DNA from: Chromohalobacter canadensis
GTDB lineage: Bacteria; Pseudomonadota; Gammaproteobacteria; Pseudomonadales; Halomonadaceae
NCBI RefSeq assembly: GCF_034479555.1
Contig: NZ_CP140151.1
Location: forward strand, 992,001 to 1,056,000
DNA: 64,000 nucleotides
Direction: 5' to 3'
In this document: piece by piece, positions 9,708 through 19,137 of the stretch
Numbering within the stretch: position 1 is the stretch's first letter
Layout of the letters: every line of letters starts with the position of its first letter
Notes under the pieces: generated by a model
Database searches by the model: none
What the model was told of the DNA's origin: nothing
The model's input: the letters and a program-made list of their open reading frames with translations, nothing else
Made by a program: the position numbers and the translations under genes

Positions 9708-10004
9708 ACTTGTGTCCAGTCGATGAGAAAGGTCAGATACTTCGCTCGGCGCGTCGGGCGACGGCTCATCCGGGTCACGGGCATCGTGTCATTGTGGCGA
9801 TGTCGGGAATGCGACGGGAACCGAAAAAACGGCCGAACGCGGCCCCATGCGACGCATGTGCGTCCAGCAGGGCCGCGCAGGAGCGAGGAGGTGCTCCAGG
9901 GGAGAGGGGGAAACGCTAGGGCGGCGTTGCACTCATGAAATCAATCGGCCTTGAACGGTCGGTTGTGGGCACATGACGCCATGTGTCCGGGAAAGCGCGG
10001 GATT
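9708..10004. other. intergenic region upstream of SulP gene
   Basis: About 300 bases without a convincing gene. Short open frames exist but lack family features and ribosome sites. A GC-rich imperfect inverted repeat (GCGGCCC near 9839 pairing with GGGCCGC near 9872) could fold in RNA. The promoter of the SulP gene should lie here. Confidence 0.4.
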
Positions 10005-10736
10005 CTACCAACTCGACGTTGCATTTGCATCTTGGGTCGTAGAGCCAGACGCGGTACGCCAATCGAATCGCGGCCAGCCACGCTGTTCGGCGACACGCGC
10101 CAGGCGGGCATCGGGCTGCGTGGCATGCGCATGGTCGACGTGCTCGAGCAGCGGCAGGTCGTTGTGCGAATCGCTATAGCCCCAAAGGGTGCCGGGGCGT
10201 GCGTGCGCGGCCTCACGCTCGGCGAGCCAGGCCTCCAGCGCCGTCAGCTTGCCTGACTGATAGGTAACGATGCCAGTGGGTTCGCCGGTGAAGCGGCCCT
10301 CGGCGTCGAACGCCGGTGGCGTCGCCAGGGCGTCGTCAGCACCGACCTCGCGTGCAATGGGTTCGACCAGATGGTACATGGAGGCCGAAATGATCAAGGT
10401 GTCATGGCCTTGCGCACGGTGCCAGGCCAGACGCTCGAGCGCGCCCGGCATCAGGCGTGGCCGGATCCAGGTCTCGACGAACTCCACCACCTCGTCGCGT
10501 ACCGTTTCGCGCCGCCGCCCAATCAACGGCGCCAGCACGAAGCGCAAGTGCGCCTGCATATCCAGCGTACCGGCGTGATATTGCTGATCGTGACGCGCCA
10601 CCTGCTCCATAAACGCCTCGCCATCCTCTACCCAGCGGCGCCTCACCAACCAAGCGATCCACAGGCCGGTGCAATCACCGTCAAGCAGGGTATCGTCGAG
10701 ATCGAAAATCGCCAGATGGCGGCTGTCAGAAGGCAT
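10005..10736 (-). CDS. HAD-IB family phosphatase (SerB-like)
   Basis: A 243-residue HAD hydrolase. Motif I is FDLDDTLLDGD with nucleophile Asp12 and acid Asp14; motif II is the SASM serine; motif IV is GYSDSHNDLPLLEHV, where the aspartates bind Mg2+. The pattern is that of the HAD-IB subfamily, close to phosphoserine phosphatase-like enzymes often encoded near cell-envelope or amino-acid genes. Substrate is not fixed by the sequence. Start is the ATG at 10736, close to the convergent or upstream gene boundaries, with no neighbour sharing an operon clearly. Confidence 0.85.
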   Translation of the reverse strand: MPSDSRHLAIFDLDDTLLDGDCTGLWIAWLVRRRWVEDGEAFMEQVARHDQQYHAGTLDMQAHLRFVLAPLIGRRRETVRDEVVEFVETWIRPRLMPGALERLAWHRAQGHDTLIISASMYHLVEPIAREVGADDALATPPAFDAEGRFTGEPTGIVTYQSGKLTALEAWLAEREAAHARPGTLWGYSDSHNDLPLLEHVDHAHATQPDARLARVAEQRGWPRFDWRTASGSTTQDANATSSW

Positions 10737-10797
10737 GGCGCCTGGCTCCTAGTGAAAACGAGGCGCCATTCTAACCGCTCGATATGACAGACGTCTG

Positions 10798-11658
10798 TCA
10801 CACTTCGTTGCGCGGCGTCTCGTCACCCGCCGAGGTACGGCCCGACGGCGTGCCGGACGCAGGCGCACCGTTCGGGGCGTTGCCATCTGAAGACGTACTG
10901 CCCGACTTGTTCAAGTGCCCCTTGAAGGCCTCCATGATGTCCATCGGCAACGGGAACACGATGGTCGAGGCATTCTTGTTGCTCATATCGCTGAGCGTCT
11001 GCAGATAGCGCAGTTGCAAGGCCGCCGAGTTGCTGGACATGACATCGGCGGCATCGACCAGCTTGTGCGAGGCCTGCAATTCACCCTCGGCATGGATTAC
11101 CTTGGCGCGGCGTTCGCGCTCCGCCTCGGCCTGACGGGCGATGGCGCGGATCATGCTCTCGTCGAGGTCGACATGCTTGATCTCGACATTGGCAACCTTG
11201 ATGCCCCACGACTCTGTCTGGGCGTCGAGGATTTCCTGGATATCGTTGTTGAGGCGGTCGCGTTCGGAGAGCATCTCGTCGAGATCGTGCTTGCCGAGCA
11301 CCGAGCGCAGAGTCGTCTGCGCCAGCTGGCTGGTGGCGACACCAAAATTCTCGACCTGGATGATGGCCTTCTCGGGATCGACCACGCGGAAGTAAAGCAC
11401 CGCGTTGACGCGCACGGTGACGTTATCCTGCGAAATGACGTCCTGCTCCGGCACGTCCAGGGTCACGGTGCGCAGGTCGACGATCTGCATCTTCTGAATA
11501 CCCGGAATCAACAACAGAAGCCCCGGCCCCTTCACCGCCTGAAAACGCCCCAGGAAGAACACCACGCCGCGCTTGTATTCCGGCAGGATGCGTATCGCCG
11601 CGAACAGCAACAGCACGACAAGAACAATCGGCACTAGATAGGCATAGCTTGCGTACAT
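10798..11658 (-). CDS. slipin-type SPFH/stomatin protein
   Basis: A 286-residue protein with an N-terminal membrane helix (residues 8-25), then a band-7/SPFH domain beginning [16 protein letters not shown] and ending in a helical region rich in Ala/Glu/Arg ([14 protein letters not shown]). This is the classic slipin layout. It lies 52 bases downstream of the long NfeD gene; slipin and NfeD proteins form membrane assemblies, NfeD being a protease that cleaves the hydrophobic C-terminal part of the stomatin. The C-terminus here ends in a Ser/Gly/Pro-rich tail rather than a hydrophobic stretch. Confidence 0.88.
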   Translation of the reverse strand: MYASYAYLVPIVLVVLLLFAAIRILPEYKRGVVFFLGRFQAVKGPGLLLLIPGIQKMQIVDLRTVTLDVPEQDVISQDNVTVRVNAVLYFRVVDPEKAIIQVENFGVATSQLAQTTLRSVLGKHDLDEMLSERDRLNNDIQEILDAQTESWGIKVANVEIKHVDLDESMIRAIARQAEAERERRAKVIHAEGELQASHKLVDAADVMSSNSAALQLRYLQTLSDMSNKNASTIVFPLPMDIMEAFKGHLNKSGSTSSDGNAPNGAPASGTPSGRTSAGDETPRNEV

Positions 11659-11710
11659 GGCGTTACTCCTTCTCGATAAACGATGGCGTACCCCAGGTGC
11701 CGCGTGGCGA

Positions 11711-13087
11711 CTAAGGGGTTGCCGTCATTGGCTCGACTACCAGCGTCAAGCCCTCGTTGGATACGATCCGCACCCGTTGACCGCGTGCCACGGGCGATGC
11801 ACAGCGCGCCTGCCAGCGCTCGCCGTGCACCATGACCTTGCCCTGCCCCTGGAAATCCGCCAGCACCGTGGCTTCTTGACCGATCATTTCCTCCTGGCCG
11901 CCCTGCGGACGGCGTTGGCGCATCCCCAAAAAGCGCGTCACCACCCACAGCAGAAAGCCGGCAGCCACCAGTGCCACGCCTCCCACCAGGGGCAGCGCCA
12001 GGCCTTGATGCGTGTCGTCCATCAACATCACCGAGCCGGCGACGAAGGCTGCTAGTCCGCCGAAGCCCAGCACACCGACGCTGGGTACGAACGCCTCGGC
12101 CACGACCAGCGCCATGCCCAGGAAAATCAGTACCAGTCCCGCATAACCCACCGACAGCATCTGGAAGGCGTACATGGCCAATACCAGGCTGATGGCACCG
12201 ATCACGCCGGGAAACAGTGTGCCCGGGCTAAGAAGCTCGAAGATCAGCCCGTAGAAGCCGATGATCATCAGGAAATAGGCGACGTTGGGGTCGGTGATGA
12301 ATGCCAGCACCTGGGCGCGCCAATCCGGCGGCTGACGCTCCAGCGTCATGTCCTGCGTGGAAAGCGTGCGTTCGCCATCGGCCATGACCACGCGCCGTCC
12401 GTCGAGCTGGGTAAGCAAGTCGGCGAGATCGCTCGCCACGACATCGGCAACATTGGCCTCCAGGGCCTCGCTGGCCGTGAGATTGGCCGCCTCGCGCACG
12501 GCGCGTTCAGCCCACTCGGCATTGCGCCCATGGCGTTCGGCAAGCGAGCGAATGGTGGCCACGGCATCTTCGAGTACTTTGCGCTCCATGGCCGATGACG
12601 ATGCTTCTTGGCTATCTTCTTCCTCCGACGCGCCTTCTGTCGGCTCGCCGCCACCACCTCCCAGTTGTACTGGCGTCGCCGAGCCGAGGTGCGTGGCCGG
12701 CGCCATGGCGGCGACATGACTGGCATAGAGCAGATAAGTACCGGCACTGGCGGCACGCGCTCCGGCGGGCGTCACATAACTCACCACAGGCACTGGCGAG
12801 GCCAGCATCGCGCGGATCATGTCACGCATGGAGGCGTCCAATCCGCCCGGTGTATCAAGCTCGAGAATCACCAGCGCGGCGCCAGCTTCGTCGGCACGCT
12901 CGAGACCGCGCTGAAAGTAATCGCTGGTGGCAGGCCCGATGCTGCCGTCGATACTCAGGACCACGCCCTGGGGTGCGTCACTCTCATCGGATTGCGCACT
13001 CGCCAGCCACGACAATCCCAGACCCGCGAGCACTAGGCAGGCCCACATCAGGCAACGGCGCAGCGCGACGTCATTGCGGCGTTGCAT
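11711..13087 (-). CDS. nfeD: long-form NfeD membrane serine protease
   Basis: A 458-residue protein with a signal peptide (residues 1-32), a ClpP-like periplasmic protease domain with Ser114 in [10 protein letters not shown] and a candidate Lys170 in MERKVLED (Ser-Lys dyad of the 1510-N family), about four membrane helices (residues ~270-400) and a C-terminal OB-fold NfeD domain. An acidic/Ser insertion lies at about 145-165. The ATG at 13087 gives a good signal peptide; the frame is open 82 codons further upstream but that part overlaps the preceding gene and is Arg-rich. Transcribed with the slipin gene just downstream. Confidence 0.87.
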   Translation of the reverse strand: MQRRNDVALRRCLMWACLVLAGLGLSWLASAQSDESDAPQGVVLSIDGSIGPATSDYFQRGLERADEAGAALVILELDTPGGLDASMRDMIRAMLASPVPVVSYVTPAGARAASAGTYLLYASHVAAMAPATHLGSATPVQLGGGGGEPTEGASEEEDSQEASSSAMERKVLEDAVATIRSLAERHGRNAEWAERAVREAANLTASEALEANVADVVASDLADLLTQLDGRRVVMADGERTLSTQDMTLERQPPDWRAQVLAFITDPNVAYFLMIIGFYGLIFELLSPGTLFPGVIGAISLVLAMYAFQMLSVGYAGLVLIFLGMALVVAEAFVPSVGVLGFGGLAAFVAGSVMLMDDTHQGLALPLVGGVALVAAGFLLWVVTRFLGMRQRRPQGGQEEMIGQEATVLADFQGQGKVMVHGERWQARCASPVARGQRVRIVSNEGLTLVVEPMTATP

Positions 13088-13481
13088 CGCGGCTCTCCGA
13101 ATCTGAGGCGCAGGGCGTGGGACGCGTCGACCAAGTGGTGGCGCCATCATCCCCATGGCATACACGGCTACCTTCGGACGTGGCGGAGCGCGTCTCGACG
13201 CTCGGCGACGATGACACGCTGGGCTGCAAGATAATCGACGGGCGCACCCTGATGCGATCGAGTCCTTCTCGCCACCCATGCTCACCCCAGCCATGCTCGG
13301 CGTGACGCTCACGGTCGTGACGCCTGTCCTCATGCCCGGCCGGATACGACTCGAGCGGCAGCAAGCGCCCGCTACCGGGATCGTAGACCTTCACGCCATC
13401 CGCACTGGCCGTCGTGATCCCCATCACCGCCAACAGCAAGACAATGCCCATTGCATCACGCACGTGCCGATACTTCGTCAT
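13071..13481 (-). CDS. small exported protein of unknown function
   Basis: A 136-residue open frame with an AGGAG ribosome site six bases before the ATG at 13481 and a credible signal peptide (hydrophobic residues 11-22, cleavage near TASA-DG). The mature part is His/Arg-rich in the middle and Ser-rich at the end. It overlaps the NfeD start by 17 bases on the same strand, so it could be the first gene of an nfeD-slipin operon. I do not recognise the family, and the C-terminal half may simply be non-conserved coding sequence. Confidence 0.5.
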   Translation of the reverse strand: MTKYRHVRDAMGIVLLLAVMGITTASADGVKVYDPGSGRLLPLESYPAGHEDRRHDRERHAEHGWGEHGWREGLDRIRVRPSIILQPSVSSSPSVETRSATSEGSRVCHGDDGATTWSTRPTPCASDSESRDATPQ

Positions 13482-13526
13482 GCTCGTCTCCTCGGGCTCG
13501 ACAGCCCCATTCATGGGCCGCTTCCG

Positions 13527-14396
13527 TCAGTCTAGTTCACGTGCATCACGCAACCATTCCCATAATGCCTCGCATGCCGGACGCAATGCCCGCGCCTGTG
13601 GACGTACCAACCAGAACGCCTCATCAGTGGGCATGCACAATTCAAAGGGGGCCACCAAATCGTCGCGTCCATCGAAGAGGCGCCGGTGGGTCAGAGCAAT
13701 GCCCGCCCCCCGTGCGGCCAACGCCAGCGTAGCGACCTGGGTATCGCAAATGAACGAAGCACAACGCGCTTCCAGCCCTTCGGATCCGGCCAGCGCCAGC
13801 CAGCTCGGCCAACCCAGCGCGAAGCCGGCGGCGTGCAACAGGGTATGCCCGGCCAAATCGTCGGGCGTCTGCAACTCACGGGCCAGATCCGGCGAGCACA
13901 CCGGTAGCATGACCTCCTCGTTGAGCAGCACCGACTCCATGTCCGGCCAGTCGCCCTGACCATAGCGGATCTCCATGTCCACACCCTCGGCGCTGAAGTC
14001 GCCAGGCCACACGGCGCTCACCAGACGCACCGTGACATCGCGATGGTGCCGATGGAAATGGGTCAGTTCGGTGGCCAGCCAACCAGCCTGCACGGCGGGC
14101 GTGGCCCGCAGCGTCACCGGCGCGTCGGGGTGTGGACCGAAGACCTCGGCGGTCCCTTCGGCGATGCGTGTAAAAGCCTCCTGAATGCTCGGCAACCAGG
14201 CCTGACCGGCCGGCGTCAGCGACAGGCTACGGGGGTGGCGCACGAACAAGGCCTGGCCGAGCCGGTCCTCGAGCAGGCGAATCCGCTGGCTGATGGCCGA
14301 TTGCGTCACACCCAGCTCGCGACCGGCCTGGGTAAAACTCAGCGTGCGTGCGGCAGCCTCGAAGGCTTGCATCCACAAAATCGGCGGCAGGGACAT
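13527..14396 (-). CDS. LysR-family transcriptional regulator (GcvA-like)
   Basis: A 289-residue regulator with an N-terminal winged helix-turn-helix (ARTLSFTQAGRELGVTQSAISQRIRLLE) and a C-terminal substrate-binding domain. The second residue block LPPILWMQAFEAAAR is typical of the GcvA/AmpR branch. It is divergent from the gamma-butyrobetaine dioxygenase gene, with a 156-base shared upstream region, so it probably controls the dioxygenase and binding-protein genes and its own expression, in response to a betaine or carnitine-pathway compound. The effector is an inference. Confidence 0.87.
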   Translation of the reverse strand: MSLPPILWMQAFEAAARTLSFTQAGRELGVTQSAISQRIRLLEDRLGQALFVRHPRSLSLTPAGQAWLPSIQEAFTRIAEGTAEVFGPHPDAPVTLRATPAVQAGWLATELTHFHRHHRDVTVRLVSAVWPGDFSAEGVDMEIRYGQGDWPDMESVLLNEEVMLPVCSPDLARELQTPDDLAGHTLLHAAGFALGWPSWLALAGSEGLEARCASFICDTQVATLALAARGAGIALTHRRLFDGRDDLVAPFELCMPTDEAFWLVRPQARALRPACEALWEWLRDARELD

Positions 14397-14552
14397 GGTG
14401 AACTCGGTGCTGATGGATGTCCGCCCATGATCGTCAATAAGTCACCCATTAGCAAAACTTGGCCTTAGGTCCGAGATTCATCGTTTGTCTAATGTCTCCA
14501 TGAGGCGACATGCTAGAGGCCGATTCGCACGACCCAACATCAGGAGGCCGAC

Positions 14553-15779
14553 ATGCAGTCCCAGAGCCAATCCCCCGCCGTCGAAATGAGTGAGCTGTTC
14601 CCTTACGCACAAGGGCCCGCGTTGCGCACCAGCCAGGCCCACGACAAGGCGCTGGAGGTGACCTGGGATAACGCCGATACCGCGCGTTACAGCTATCGTT
14701 GGCTGCGCGATCACTGCGCTTGCCCCGAATGCCGTCACCCCATGACGCGTGAACGCCTCTACAAGCCTCTCGGAGACGAAAACTTCCTGAATGCCCACCC
14801 CGAAGCTGCCGTCGAAGACGGTGTGCTGGTGCTGCGCTGGGCCGACGGACACGAATCGCGCTTCGACGCCGGCTGGCTGCATCAGCGTCGTCCTGAAACG
14901 CACATCGATGATGGCGTCCCGCGTGCCGCCGCGTGGCCGGAAGGCTTCACACCGGCTCACGTGCCGCATGCCGAGATGATGGGCGGTAACCAAGGCCGTC
15001 GTGAGTGGTTGACTGCCCTGCTGCGCGATGGCTTGGTCCTGCTCGACGACGGCCCGCGCGAGCTCGAGGAAGTCGTGCGCATCGCCGAGCTCTTCGGCCC
15101 GATGCGTGCCACCAACTTCGGGGCGCGTTTCGACGTTCAGTCCAAGCCCAACCCCAATAATGCCGCTTACACGGCCATCGGCCTCGAGCTGCATTCCGAC
15201 CTCCCCAACTGGCGCCATCCGCCGGACATCCAGCTGCTGTATTGCCTGGAAAACGAAGCCGAAGGCGGCGAATCGCTGTTCGCCGATGGCTTCGCCGTGG
15301 CCGAGGCACTGCGCCACGAAGCACCGGACGTCTTCCTTCGCCTACGCGACACGCCTATCGATTTCCGCTTTCAGGACGAGGATAGCGACATCGCCGTGCG
15401 CGCACCGGTCATTGACGTCGATGACACAGGCCGCCTTCGCGAAATCCGCTTCAACAACTGGATTCGCGACACCCTGCGTCTCCCGCCGGAAGAAGCCGAT
15501 GCCTGGTACGAAGCATACCTGATCTTCTGGCAGCGCCTGCGCGAGCCGCGCTTCCGCGTCGACTTCGCGCTCGAACCCGGTCAGATGGTGGCCTTCGATA
15601 ACCGCCGTGTACTGCATGGGCGCGGCGCCTTCGATCCCAATACCGGCCGTCGCCACCTGCAAGGCACCTACCTGGACATCGATCACCTCGAATCGCATCT
15701 ACGCGTGTTGGCGCGCCACGCCTCTACCGCCGCGCCCGCTACTCCGACAACATCCACCAATGAAACGGGAGTTTCTTAA
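14553..15779 (+). CDS. gamma-butyrobetaine dioxygenase-family enzyme
   Basis: A 408-residue Fe(II)/2-oxoglutarate dioxygenase. The N-terminal DUF971-like zinc site HCACPECRH (residues 54-62) and the C-terminal TauD-like domain with His214-x-Asp216 (LHSDLPNW) and distal His355 (RVLHGRGAF) match gamma-butyrobetaine hydroxylase, which makes L-carnitine. Family members can act on other trimethylammonium compounds, so the substrate is tentative. AGGAGG lies 6 bases before the ATG. The gene ends two bases before the start of a betaine-type binding protein, supporting a role in quaternary amine use, possibly osmoprotection or carbon supply in a halophile. Confidence 0.85.
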   Translation: MQSQSQSPAVEMSELFPYAQGPALRTSQAHDKALEVTWDNADTARYSYRWLRDHCACPECRHPMTRERLYKPLGDENFLNAHPEAAVEDGVLVLRWADGHESRFDAGWLHQRRPETHIDDGVPRAAAWPEGFTPAHVPHAEMMGGNQGRREWLTALLRDGLVLLDDGPRELEEVVRIAELFGPMRATNFGARFDVQSKPNPNNAAYTAIGLELHSDLPNWRHPPDIQLLYCLENEAEGGESLFADGFAVAEALRHEAPDVFLRLRDTPIDFRFQDEDSDIAVRAPVIDVDDTGRLREIRFNNWIRDTLRLPPEEADAWYEAYLIFWQRLREPRFRVDFALEPGQMVAFDNRRVLHGRGAFDPNTGRRHLQGTYLDIDHLESHLRVLARHASTAAPATPTTSTNETGVS

Positions 15780-16723
15780 TGTCTCATTCGCTGCGTCCCT
15801 TACTCGCCGGACTGCCGCTAGCCGCCGGTATCGGCCTGGCACTGCCGGCCCAGGCCGCTGATACAGTCCGCTTTGGCGTGCCGTCGTGGCCCGGGATTAC
15901 CGTCAAGACCGAGATCGCCAGCCAGCTGTTGGCGCCCCTCGGTTATCAGGCGCAGACCGACGAAATCGGCCTGCAGGTCATCTACCAGGGCATGGAAAGC
16001 GGTGATGTGGACGTTTTCCTAGGCGGTTGGCTACCGGCGCAAGAGCCTATGCTCACCCCCATGGAAGACAAAGGTAGCGTGAAGCGTATCGCCAACAACG
16101 TCGATGGTGCGCAAATGACGCTGGCGGTGCCCGAGTATGTCTACGAACAAGGCGTGACCTCGTTCGAAGACCTCGACGAGAACCGCGACATGTTCAAGGG
16201 ACAAATCCACGGCTTCGGTGCCGGCTCGGCCGCCAGCGAGATTCTCAACAAGGCGATCGACAACGACACCTGGGGACTCGGTGACTGGCAGCTAGTGGAT
16301 ACCAGCACCGTTGGCATGCTCAGTGCCGCGCGCGATTCCATCTCACGCGAGGAACCCATCGTGTGGGTCGGCTGGACGCCGCACTGGATGAACCTCGAGC
16401 TGCCGATGCGCTATCTGGATGACAGCAAGAACCTGTTCGGCGAAGGGAACGGGGCTAGCCAGGTACTCACATTGATGAGCGCCGACTACGCCGAGGCCAA
16501 TCCCAACCTGACGACGTTCTTCGAGAACTTTACCTTCACGGCGGAACAGCAGAGCTGGATGATCAAGGCCTTTGGTCTTGACGAGAAGGAGCTCGACACC
16601 GTCGCCACAACCTGGATCGAGGATCATCCGGATCGCGTCGAGGAAATGCTCGACGGCGTGACCACCGCCGATGGCGACGCGGCCTGGCCGGTCGTGCAAG
16701 AAGCGCTGTCGCTGGAAGACTGA
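15779..16723 (+). CDS. glycine betaine/carnitine-type ABC substrate-binding protein
   Basis: A 314-residue periplasmic protein with a signal peptide (cleavage near residue 26, PAQA-AD) and an OpuAC/ProX domain: RFGVPSWPGITVKTEI, the aromatic DVFLGGWLPAQEP region and WVGWTPHWMN, regions that supply the aromatic cage for quaternary amines in this family. It begins right after the dioxygenase gene; no permease or ATPase gene accompanies it here, so it must use a transporter encoded elsewhere. A hairpin with a short T tail follows at 16734. Confidence 0.87.
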   Translation: MSHSLRPLLAGLPLAAGIGLALPAQAADTVRFGVPSWPGITVKTEIASQLLAPLGYQAQTDEIGLQVIYQGMESGDVDVFLGGWLPAQEPMLTPMEDKGSVKRIANNVDGAQMTLAVPEYVYEQGVTSFEDLDENRDMFKGQIHGFGAGSAASEILNKAIDNDTWGLGDWQLVDTSTVGMLSAARDSISREEPIVWVGWTPHWMNLELPMRYLDDSKNLFGEGNGASQVLTLMSADYAEANPNLTTFFENFTFTAEQQSWMIKAFGLDEKELDTVATTWIEDHPDRVEEMLDGVTTADGDAAWPVVQEALSLED

Positions 16724-16733
16724 TCCGCGTTCG

Positions 16734-16758
16734 ACACGGCACGCAAGGTGCCGTGTTT
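16734..16758 (+). terminator. hairpin after binding-protein gene
   Basis: A perfect 9-bp stem (ACACGGCAC with GTGCCGTGT) with a five-base loop, followed by TT and then CCCCC. It lies 11 bases after the stop and probably ends the dioxygenase operon. Confidence 0.65.
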
Positions 16759-16812
16759 CCCCCATGCGGGCTCTCACGTATGCTTGGCGCAGTTCAAGCT
16801 TAGAGGGCCCGC

Positions 16813-17493
16813 ATGTCTCGTTCTCTCGGAATTCTATGCGCCTTGCTCGGTGTCATGCTCGGCTGTGGCCTGCTCTGGCAATGGCTAGCCATGCACGACA
16901 TCCTGACCCCGCAAGCGCTGCTTCAACTGCTGCAAAATGCCGCGTCATGGCGTGACGCACCTTGGGCGCCACTCGCCATCATGGGTGTGTATGCCCTCAC
17001 TTCCCTGGTCGTCTTTCCATTGAGCATACTGGTCGTCGCCACTGGTCTGGTCTTCGGCCCCACCTGGGGGTTCGTCTACGCCATGCTAGGGACGCTGGCA
17101 GCGTCGATCGCCACTTACTGGGTGGGACGTGCCTTGGGACGCGACGCACTACTACGCCACGGCGGCCAGAAGCTCAACGGCCTCGCCCGCCTGCTTGCCG
17201 GACGTGGCGTGCGCACCATGGTGCTGTTCAATCTGCTGCCATTGGCGCCCTTCACCCTCACCAACATGCTGGCCGGGGCCTGCCATTTGCGTTTCCGCGA
17301 TTACATGCTGGGTTCCACGCTGGGGATAGCCCCGGGGCTGCTCGGCGTCACCTTGCTGGGGAGCCAGCTAGGGTCGCTGGTCACTGCGGAAAGCCGCGAG
17401 GGATTGCTGATCGCCGCTGCGGGCATCGTCGTCGCAATTGGTATCTTGTGGGGACTAAAACGTTATGCCGAGCGGCGTAGAAAGCGCGTGTAA
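16813..17493 (+). CDS. TVP38/TMEM64 (VTT domain) membrane protein
   Basis: A 226-residue inner-membrane protein with about five or six helices. The central VTT/SNARE-associated domain is recognisable from VFPLSILVVATGLVFGPTWGFVYAMLGTLAAS and the later NLLPLAPFTLTNMLAGACHLRF, where a Pro-rich re-entrant loop and the F-x-x-x-P/N motif occur. Homologues are DedA-like and linked to lipid scrambling and envelope integrity. It stands alone, convergent with the glycosyltransferase gene. Confidence 0.85.
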   Translation: MSRSLGILCALLGVMLGCGLLWQWLAMHDILTPQALLQLLQNAASWRDAPWAPLAIMGVYALTSLVVFPLSILVVATGLVFGPTWGFVYAMLGTLAASIATYWVGRALGRDALLRHGGQKLNGLARLLAGRGVRTMVLFNLLPLAPFTLTNMLAGACHLRFRDYMLGSTLGIAPGLLGVTLLGSQLGSLVTAESREGLLIAAAGIVVAIGILWGLKRYAERRRKRV

Positions 17494-17511
17494 CGCCCAC
17501 CCCGTGAGCGC

Positions 17512-18819
17512 TCACTTACTGGGGGCTTCTTCCGTAGGTTGGACGCCGTCACTCTCTGGCAAGGTTTGAAACACCGAGCGCAAGACCCGACCGCGATGCC
17601 GCAGCAAGCGCCACTCGGCTTCGAGACGCCCACGCACCTTCTCCCAGGCGCCATCGTCACGTTCCGCTGCGCTCGCCTCGGCCTCGAGCACCTGACGATA
17701 AATGCCCAGGCAACGCTCGGCACAGCGTCGCTCATCGAGCTTGTGTGCACTGTCGAACGCCCCCTGGCGCAACCTGGCATGCAATGTCGGTTCTTGAAGC
17801 GTCTCCAGTGCTTTCGCGAACGTCTCGACATCGTCGCTCGGAAGCATGATGCCGTTGACGCCGTCGCGCAGAACTTCGCGCACGCCACTAGCGTCGACCG
17901 CCACCACCGGCAGGCCCGCCGCCATGGCCTCTGCGATGACCATGCCTTGAGTTTCACTGTGCGAGGCGAAGGCAAAGGTATCCATCGCATGATAGGCATC
18001 GATCAAGGCCTGGTCGTGCAGCTTGCCAGTGTAATGAAAGCGATCCGCCACACCCTCGCGGGCGGCATGGTCGTGCATCACAGTGCGTGCTTCGCCCTCG
18101 CCGACGACCAAGACCCGAGCCTTGGGATGACGCGCCAGAAAACGCGACAACGACGCGGCCAGAAAACCTAAGTTCTTCTCCATCGCCAGACGTCCCACGT
18201 GCCCTATCACCATCGCATCCTCGGGGATGCCAAAGCGTTGGCGCCAGCGCTTCCCATCGCCCCGGCCAAAGGCACGCGTATCCACGCCGCTGGGGATCAC
18301 GCGTACCTTGTCGGGCACCACGCCCCGTTGGGCCAATAGCGCGGCGATACTCTCGCTGGGAGCGATCACTGCATCGCATAACCGCGTGTATTCACTGGAT
18401 AGGGCGATAGCGAAACGCTGCATGCGCGGCGAGTCGCCAGGTACGTAATGCGTGTAATGCTCGTAAAGCGTGTGATGGGTAAAGATCAGCGGCAGGCCAT
18501 AGGTTTTCGCCACGCGTGCTGCGGTATCGCCGAGCAGGAAGGGATGGTGGGCATGTACCAGGTCGGGCTCGAATTCCTCAATGGCCTCGTAAAGCTGACC
18601 GGGCACCGGCACCGGAAGCGAAAAGTCGCTGCCGTTGAACCGCTGCATGGCCACCACACGCACCACATCGCGCTCGAAACGCGGTTGACCATCCAGCTTG
18701 GGCGCCACGATCAGCACGCCATGTCCTTCGCTTTGCAGGCACCGCTTGAGACGCTGCACGGATTCACTCACCCCACCCACAATCGGACAATAGGTGTTGG
18801 TGAACATCAGGATATTCAA
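17512..18819 (-). CDS. GT4-family glycosyltransferase
   Basis: A 435-residue GT-B enzyme. The N-terminus MNILMFTNTYCPIVGGVSES has the glycine loop of GT4 enzymes, HHTLYEHY lies in the acceptor domain, and the C-terminal donor domain has GHVGRLAMEKN and SHSETQGMVIAEAMAAGLPV with the conserved E-x7-E nucleotide-sugar motif. Similar proteins make glycolipids (for example diacylglycerol or phosphatidylinositol glycosyltransferases). The gene is monocistronic here; donor and acceptor cannot be assigned. Confidence 0.87.
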   Translation of the reverse strand: MNILMFTNTYCPIVGGVSESVQRLKRCLQSEGHGVLIVAPKLDGQPRFERDVVRVVAMQRFNGSDFSLPVPVPGQLYEAIEEFEPDLVHAHHPFLLGDTAARVAKTYGLPLIFTHHTLYEHYTHYVPGDSPRMQRFAIALSSEYTRLCDAVIAPSESIAALLAQRGVVPDKVRVIPSGVDTRAFGRGDGKRWRQRFGIPEDAMVIGHVGRLAMEKNLGFLAASLSRFLARHPKARVLVVGEGEARTVMHDHAAREGVADRFHYTGKLHDQALIDAYHAMDTFAFASHSETQGMVIAEAMAAGLPVVAVDASGVREVLRDGVNGIMLPSDDVETFAKALETLQEPTLHARLRQGAFDSAHKLDERRCAERCLGIYRQVLEAEASAAERDDGAWEKVRGRLEAEWRLLRHRGRVLRSVFQTLPESDGVQPTEEAPSK

Positions 18820-19137
18820 TCCCTCGACTCCCTATGACCTCGAAAGCGCGACGCGGACCTGGCCCGCCGCAAGGCGGCACATCATAGCAGATAGCATGGC
18901 ACCAAAGGCCAGAGATGGGGCGTTAATATAATGCTTCGGGCACCGCAGCGTCGGTCAGGCTGCCGGCCCACGCGGCCTGCCGAAAGAAGGCAGGACATCG
19001 AGGGGCGTCACGCCATCCCCCACTGTTATTCAACAGTCGCTTGCATTCTAGTCTGATTATTTTCGCGACAACCCAAGCTAGACTGAAGCAACGCCACTTT
19101 GCGTACGGCTTTTCCCTTGCATACCGAGGAGCTTCTT
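18820..19137. promoter_or_regulatory. structured leader region of the malate/tartrate dehydrogenase gene
   Basis: This 318-base gap holds a TATAAT at 18927-18932 (no good -35 seen), a CCTGCC/GGCAGG hairpin at about 18978-18993, a GGGGCG/CGCC-CCC hairpin at about 19001-19020, and a perfect palindrome ACTGTT-attc-AACAGT at 19022-19037. The palindrome is a reasonable operator for a dimeric regulator. Whether the hairpins belong to a leader RNA is not known. Confidence 0.4.

Noticed and set aside
9723..9938. Small Arg-rich open frame upstream of SulP
   Set aside because: No ribosome site, no recognisable domain and overlapping frames of similar length; treated as noncoding.
18940..19020. Signal recognition particle (4.5S) RNA
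   Set aside because: Superficially similar GGTCAGG and GAAAGAAGGCAGG strings occur, but the conserved CCGGAAGGAAGCAGCC core is absent.
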